Shown here: piece after piece, positions 61,050 through 64,000 of the stretch | Layout of the letters: each line of letters starts with the position of its first letter | Position numbering within the stretch: the first letter of the stretch is position 1 | Position numbers and translations under genes: made by a program | Notes under the pieces: model-generated | Told to the model about the DNA's origin: nothing | Seen by the model: only the letters and a program-made list of their open reading frames with translations | The model's database searches: none | Assembly (NCBI GenBank): GCA_001898485.1 | Contig: MKTY01000020.1 | Coordinates: 434,001-498,000 of the forward strand | Source of the DNA: Sphingobacteriales bacterium 46-32 | Lineage (GTDB): Bacteria; Bacteroidota; Bacteroidia; Chitinophagales; Chitinophagaceae | DNA: 64,000 nt | Direction of reading: 5' to 3'

Positions 61050-62057
61050 CTATTCCACATTTTTCAGCTCAAAACCGTAATCAAAACTGATCCGGTTGCG
61101 CTCATTTATATTTTGCTGCCAGGCCGGCTCTTCGTGGCTGATGTCTACAATTTCTTTTGTAGACAATCCCTTAAACCGGTCCGACACACGAGCCAGCATA
61201 TCGAGTTCTGTTGTCGTAAACAACTCTTCGTCCGGCTGCAGGCTAACGATATCATCCGCCACAAACCTTTCGCCCACATAGTCGCCAAAATCCACTTCTT
61301 CTACCCAGGCCGCATGATTGTTGACCACATGACTGTAAAGCGCACCATAGTTTTCCGGCACCGGCCCCCGCTGTATGGCTTTGTAATATACACCACTTAT
61401 GCCCTGGCCATATTTTTTATAATGGCCAAAGTCGGCATAAAACATCAGCTTGTTGAGCGCTGTGGTAAAGGGCCGGTTATGCTTCGCAAAAAAATGCACC
61501 ATAGCGCTCACTTTGGCCAGGCTGGGTACCCTGAAGCCATTATGAATAGTGGGGAAACCGCTGCCAAACAATAAATCGCTCCACGACTCCTCCGGCCGCA
61601 TGCCTCCATCTCTGTTTTGATCGAGCTTCTTTTTTACACGGGCATACTCATGCGGTTCCAGTGCATTGCGGCTCATCTCGACCAGCTTCGCAAACTCCGT
61701 AGCATCCTGCGCCAGCCTGATGAGGCGGCCTGTAGCCACACTCGGCATCTCACCTGCTTCATAATTGCGGTATACATTTACACCCAGCCCCAGCACCTCG
61801 CTCATCTTGAATGCACTGAGGCCATATTTTTCGCGGATGTTTTTTATCTCATCGGTAAACGGTATACCGTATTTTTCGCGGTATTTGTTGTGCACCTGGG
61901 TGATGTTGAGGGTATCGATATCGGTAGTGGTAAACTGCTCGCCGGAGTCTACGCATACATAATAATGGTAAGACACCTCGAAGGAGTCTTTTCTGAATTC
62001 GAGCACACGGCTCTCCTTTTTCAACACTGCTGCACCGCCTGTAAATGGACTTTTCAT
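61050..62057 (-). CDS. Panacea/DUF4065 (SocA-type) antitoxin with HTH
   Basis: 335 aa. N-terminal 60 residues resemble the MqsA-like beta domain but keep only one Cys (YYVCVDSGEQF), so no zinc ribbon. A helix-turn-helix follows (about 75-115, IREKYGLSAFKMSEVLGLGVNVYRN) and the Panacea (DUF4065/SocA) domain at about 190-290 (AKVSAMVHFFAKHNRPFTTALNKLMFYADFGHYKKYGQ, VYYKAIQRGPVPENYGALYSHV). In known PanAT systems the Panacea protein neutralises the adjacent toxin and can repress its own promoter. The toxin gene precedes it by 3 bp. Confidence 0.88.
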   Translation of the reverse strand: MKSPFTGGAAVLKKESRVLEFRKDSFEVSYHYYVCVDSGEQFTTTDIDTLNITQVHNKYREKYGIPFTDEIKNIREKYGLSAFKMSEVLGLGVNVYRNYEAGEMPSVATGRLIRLAQDATEFAKLVEMSRNALEPHEYARVKKKLDQNRDGGMRPEESWSDLLFGSGFPTIHNGFRVPSLAKVSAMVHFFAKHNRPFTTALNKLMFYADFGHYKKYGQGISGVYYKAIQRGPVPENYGALYSHVVNNHAAWVEEVDFGDYVGERFVADDIVSLQPDEELFTTTELDMLARVSDRFKGLSTKEIVDISHEEPAWQQNINERNRISFDYGFELKNVE

Positions 62058-62060
62058 ACA

Positions 62061-62411
62061 CTATGTTTTTAAAGGATAACTTAAAGGGTGTTCTGCCAGA
62101 TGAAAAGAAATACAGATGACCTGTGCGCCTAATAAGCCGGTCGTGATCTTTATGTATACTTCCTGTCCTTTTATCATTTTTCCAAACACCCACATATCGG
62201 CGCCACCATATAGTTTTTCCTCCAGGGGGCCCTGGCAATAATCGGCCTGCTGCAGCTCCTGCAACACAGCCTGCCGCTGAGCGGGTGTGATTTCGAGCGA
62301 TAGAAGTGCCTGCGCATTTTTGCCCCGGTCGTCGCGGAAGACCACGCCCCACACGCCCAGTTTAGCTTTGAAAGCCTCCAAAAATGCCTGTACCTCTGCC
62401 GCCGCTGCCAT
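62061..62411 (-). CDS. Putative toxin of the Panacea pair (MqsR-like)
   Basis: 116 aa from the ATG at 62411 (MAAAAEVQAFLEAFKAK); the frame extends 19 codons up into the promoter region. Shape of an MqsR/RelE-type small toxin: helices at the start, LSLEITPAQRQAVLQELQQADYCQGP, then strand set ADMWVFGKMIKGQEVYIKITTG and VICISFHLAEHPLSYP. MqsR-type toxins cut mRNA; activity here is inferred from position and pattern. First gene of the operon, directly under the 44-bp palindrome. Confidence 0.75.
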   Translation of the reverse strand: MAAAAEVQAFLEAFKAKLGVWGVVFRDDRGKNAQALLSLEITPAQRQAVLQELQQADYCQGPLEEKLYGGADMWVFGKMIKGQEVYIKITTGLLGAQVICISFHLAEHPLSYPLKT

Positions 62412-62439
62412 CACTATTTTGATAAGATAAGGTAAAGCA

Positions 62440-62468
62440 CAAAAGTAGGAATTTTCCCAATAATTCAA
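62440..62468 (-). promoter_or_regulatory. Promoter of the toxin-antitoxin operon
   Basis: On the minus strand TTG (62466-62468), 18 bp, TACTTTTG (62440-62447), 29 bp before the toxin ATG. The -33 TTG is inside the palindrome 62451-62494. Confidence 0.65.
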
Positions 62469-62494
62469 CTAATTAGTTGAATTATTGGGAAAAT
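62451..62494. promoter_or_regulatory. Perfect 44-bp palindromic operator
   Basis: The 22-bp left arm (62451-62472, starting ATTTTCCCAATAATTCAACT) is the exact complement of the right arm (62473-62494), with no centre gap. It covers the -33 region of the operon promoter, the expected place for autorepression by the HTH antitoxin or the toxin-antitoxin complex. As RNA it could also fold into a long hairpin. Confidence 0.95.
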
Positions 62495-62700
62495 ATAGTC
62501 ATTCAGCCACTTATAGCACTAGTTTAATAGAACCCTAAAGGCCTCAACCCATATTTAACTTTACTGGCCCATCCTTAAATATAGATTTCCATATTAAAGG
62601 GGAATGGGGGTTGCGATAAAAATAGGGAAGCAATTTACAGGCAAATTGTATCGTAATTACAGCGCTGAGAGACTCTTTCAACACGGTCTAATTCATAAGA

Positions 62701-63393
62701 CTATTTCCGGTCATCGATTGTCCAGGCATAGTCATCGAAATAAAGAGGAGGAACAGATCGCTTACCCGCTGCTTCCCGAAGTTGGGCTTGTAAACGATAA
62801 TACGTTGTTCTATCCACGCTCTTTATCGAATTAGGCACATCTTTGATTTGAAAAGATCGAAGCGAAACGAATATTTTCTTATCAAATGGAACGTGCAGAA
62901 AATGCCTGACCTTTTCACTGGCTGTAGTAGAAAAATAGGGACTGAAAAAAACAAGATGACCAAGAAATAGGTTCAAAATTTTGGCTGCATGGCCATAGCG
63001 GATACCTTCCTCTCCTATTTCCGCCAGATTATTCCCAAAGCCGGATATGCTCTTCGAAACTTTACCCAGTTGCGTCTTATGCCAGCTGTCAAACAATTCT
63101 CTTGTTTTGAGAGCTGGTAACTCATCGACATCAATTTTCTGTAAACAATCAAAAATGGCCAGCTTGGTACCAGCAGTAAAAACACGAATTACAGAATTAG
63201 GGAGTATTATTCTAGCTACCCGTTTTTTACAATACTCTCGATAGGCTTTACCATCCTGAAGATGTTTGAACACAGCATCAAGATCCTGAAACAGCATTGT
63301 TTTGGACATCCAGTTGAATTTATCATGAAGAATAAGGTTGTATAGCCGGATACGGATGTAGGTTTCATTACGCCTCTTCAAAATAGTCGCCAT
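62701..63393 (-). CDS. Uncharacterised 230-aa protein, Mrr-like operon partner
   Basis: No signal or membrane helix. Basic and helical at the start (ILKRRNETYIRIRLYNLILHD), with hydrophobic patches (ILNLFLGHLVFFSPYF) and a Tyr/Arg-rich C-terminus. I recognise no family. Its start overlaps the end of the Mrr-like gene by 26 bp in another frame, which indicates one transcript and coupled translation. Between its stop and the palindrome, 62495-62700, I see no gene. Confidence 0.6.
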   Translation of the reverse strand: MATILKRRNETYIRIRLYNLILHDKFNWMSKTMLFQDLDAVFKHLQDGKAYREYCKKRVARIILPNSVIRVFTAGTKLAIFDCLQKIDVDELPALKTRELFDSWHKTQLGKVSKSISGFGNNLAEIGEEGIRYGHAAKILNLFLGHLVFFSPYFSTTASEKVRHFLHVPFDKKIFVSLRSFQIKDVPNSIKSVDRTTYYRLQAQLREAAGKRSVPPLYFDDYAWTIDDRK

Positions 63394-64000
63394 CCAGCCG
63401 CTTTATCTCATAGGTACGCTGTAATGAAACGCCAAGGTTGTGATCAATCATGAGCTGGGCCAGTTGCACGCCATCGATCAACACAATTTTCGTTTCGTTT
63501 TTGGGTGCATAGCCAAGCGCATCCTTCGTGAAAGAAGAGGTGGTAATAAAAATGCCCTTTTTAGCCCCCTGTCCGGCAAGTGCTCCTACAAATTTTTGGA
63601 GTTCAGGCCGCCCTACTGTATTACCCGCCTGCCAGCGCTTGGCCTGGATGTAAATAATGTCGAGGCCGAGTTTATCTTCCTTAATGATGCCATCAATACC
63701 TTCATCACCTGTTTTACCCATGGCCCGGCCAGCATCTTTGATAGAGCCACCATAACCCAACCTCACCAGCAACTCTACCACCAGCCTTTCAAAAAAAGCC
63801 GGACTCATGCTGCAAACAGTATCGAGCAACTCCTGCGCCAGCGACTGGCGAATACTTAAATAAGCTTCATCAATTGTCTCCTCCGGGGTCTGCTTCTCTT
63901 CCAGGGAGGAGCCAACAGCACTGGCCTCTTCCACCCTGTCATTCTTAAGATTCTGAAATTCTAAAAATTCCGGAAACTGTTTCAGCAGATTATTGTCGAT
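63368..64000 (-). CDS. Mrr-family restriction endonuclease-like protein (5' end outside window)
   Basis: Open to the window edge; 210 codons visible (the upstream GTG at 63934 is not the real start, as the reading continues EFLEFQNLKNDR). The Mrr catalytic domain lies in the visible part: FERLVVELLVRLGYGG, then GDEGIDGIIKEDKLG and IYIQAKRW, giving the D-x(n)-Q-x-K nuclease motif of the PD-(D/E)XK fold (Asp, Gln/Lys). Mrr cuts methylated DNA. The N-terminal winged domain is expected upstream, outside the window. It overlaps the 230-aa gene. Confidence 0.88.
   Translation of the reverse strand: MDNNLLKQFPEFLEFQNLKNDRVEEASAVGSSLEEKQTPEETIDEAYLSIRQSLAQELLDTVCSMSPAFFERLVVELLVRLGYGGSIKDAGRAMGKTGDEGIDGIIKEDKLGLDIIYIQAKRWQAGNTVGRPELQKFVGALAGQGAKKGIFITTSSFTKDALGYAPKNETKIVLIDGVQLAQLMIDHNLGVSLQRTYEIKRLDGDYFEEA

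Noticed and set aside
1-64000. Insertion sequences, integrases, tRNA or rRNA genes
   Set aside because: I looked for transposase motifs, terminal inverted repeats, tRNA-like cloverleaf arms and rRNA text and saw none that I could support.

Overview
The window reads as chromosomal DNA of a Bacteroidota bacterium, most likely class Chitinophagia (Chitinophagaceae-like). Evidence seen: Bacteroidota promoters (TTG, about 19-20 bp, TAnnTTTG), few Shine-Dalgarno sites, GLPGLI-family and T9SS-sorted proteins, many AraC-type and LytTR regulators, an M56/BlaI pair fused by context to a TlpA-like oxidoreductase, DUF983, DUF1003 and WG-repeat proteins. I saw no tRNA, rRNA, IS element or CRISPR array.

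Layout. 0-7.2 kb: a cut AraC regulator, a hybrid histidine kinase, a small membrane protein preceded by what looks like a Trp/Phe leader-peptide attenuator, a LytTR response regulator, a 28-bp tandem repeat, a DUF1003 protein, small secreted proteins and a beta-carbonic anhydrase. 7.3-16 kb: short metabolic and regulatory genes (AhpD-like, DUF983, AraC, 2H phosphoesterase, alpha/beta hydrolase, beta-barrel, VOC) and an autoinhibited Fic protein behind two inverted-repeat operators. 16.1-26.4 kb: export block, an RND tripartite pump operon (small secreted protein, adaptor, permease, outer-membrane channel), then an overlapping pair of ABC exporter half-transporters with one degenerate ATP site. 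26.5-30 kb: BlaI / M56 sensor protease / TlpA-like operon with a palindromic control region.

30.1-32.4 kb holds a decayed SRPBCC gene (two in-frame stops) and two genes I cannot assign, an 87-aa and a cysteine-free 461-aa protein. 32.4-44 kb: HAD phosphatase, membrane and VOC proteins, AraC, AlkA-type glycosylase coupled to DUF488, a TPR histidine kinase with NarL-type regulator, WG-repeat protein, GH35 beta-galactosidase. 44-56 kb: ToxR-like membrane regulator, GLPGLI protein, esterase, AraC, LamG/T9SS protein, a 51-aa membrane peptide, a lipoprotein and a 978-aa VWA surface protein.

56.3-59 kb is the most unusual coding neighbourhood: a 37-aa peptide with nine cysteines, a GNAT-like protein with a cysteine-rich tail, a divergent AraC regulator, a 55-aa membrane peptide and an AraC regulator fused to an HMA-like CxxC domain. 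I infer a metal or thiol response locus. 59-64 kb: a parvulin-like protein, an S26 peptidase with a Ser/His pair in place of Ser/Lys, a Panacea-type (DUF4065) antitoxin with an MqsR-like toxin under a perfect 44-bp palindrome, then an unknown gene overlapping an Mrr-like nuclease cut by the window end. All family assignments come from reading the sequence without database searches.
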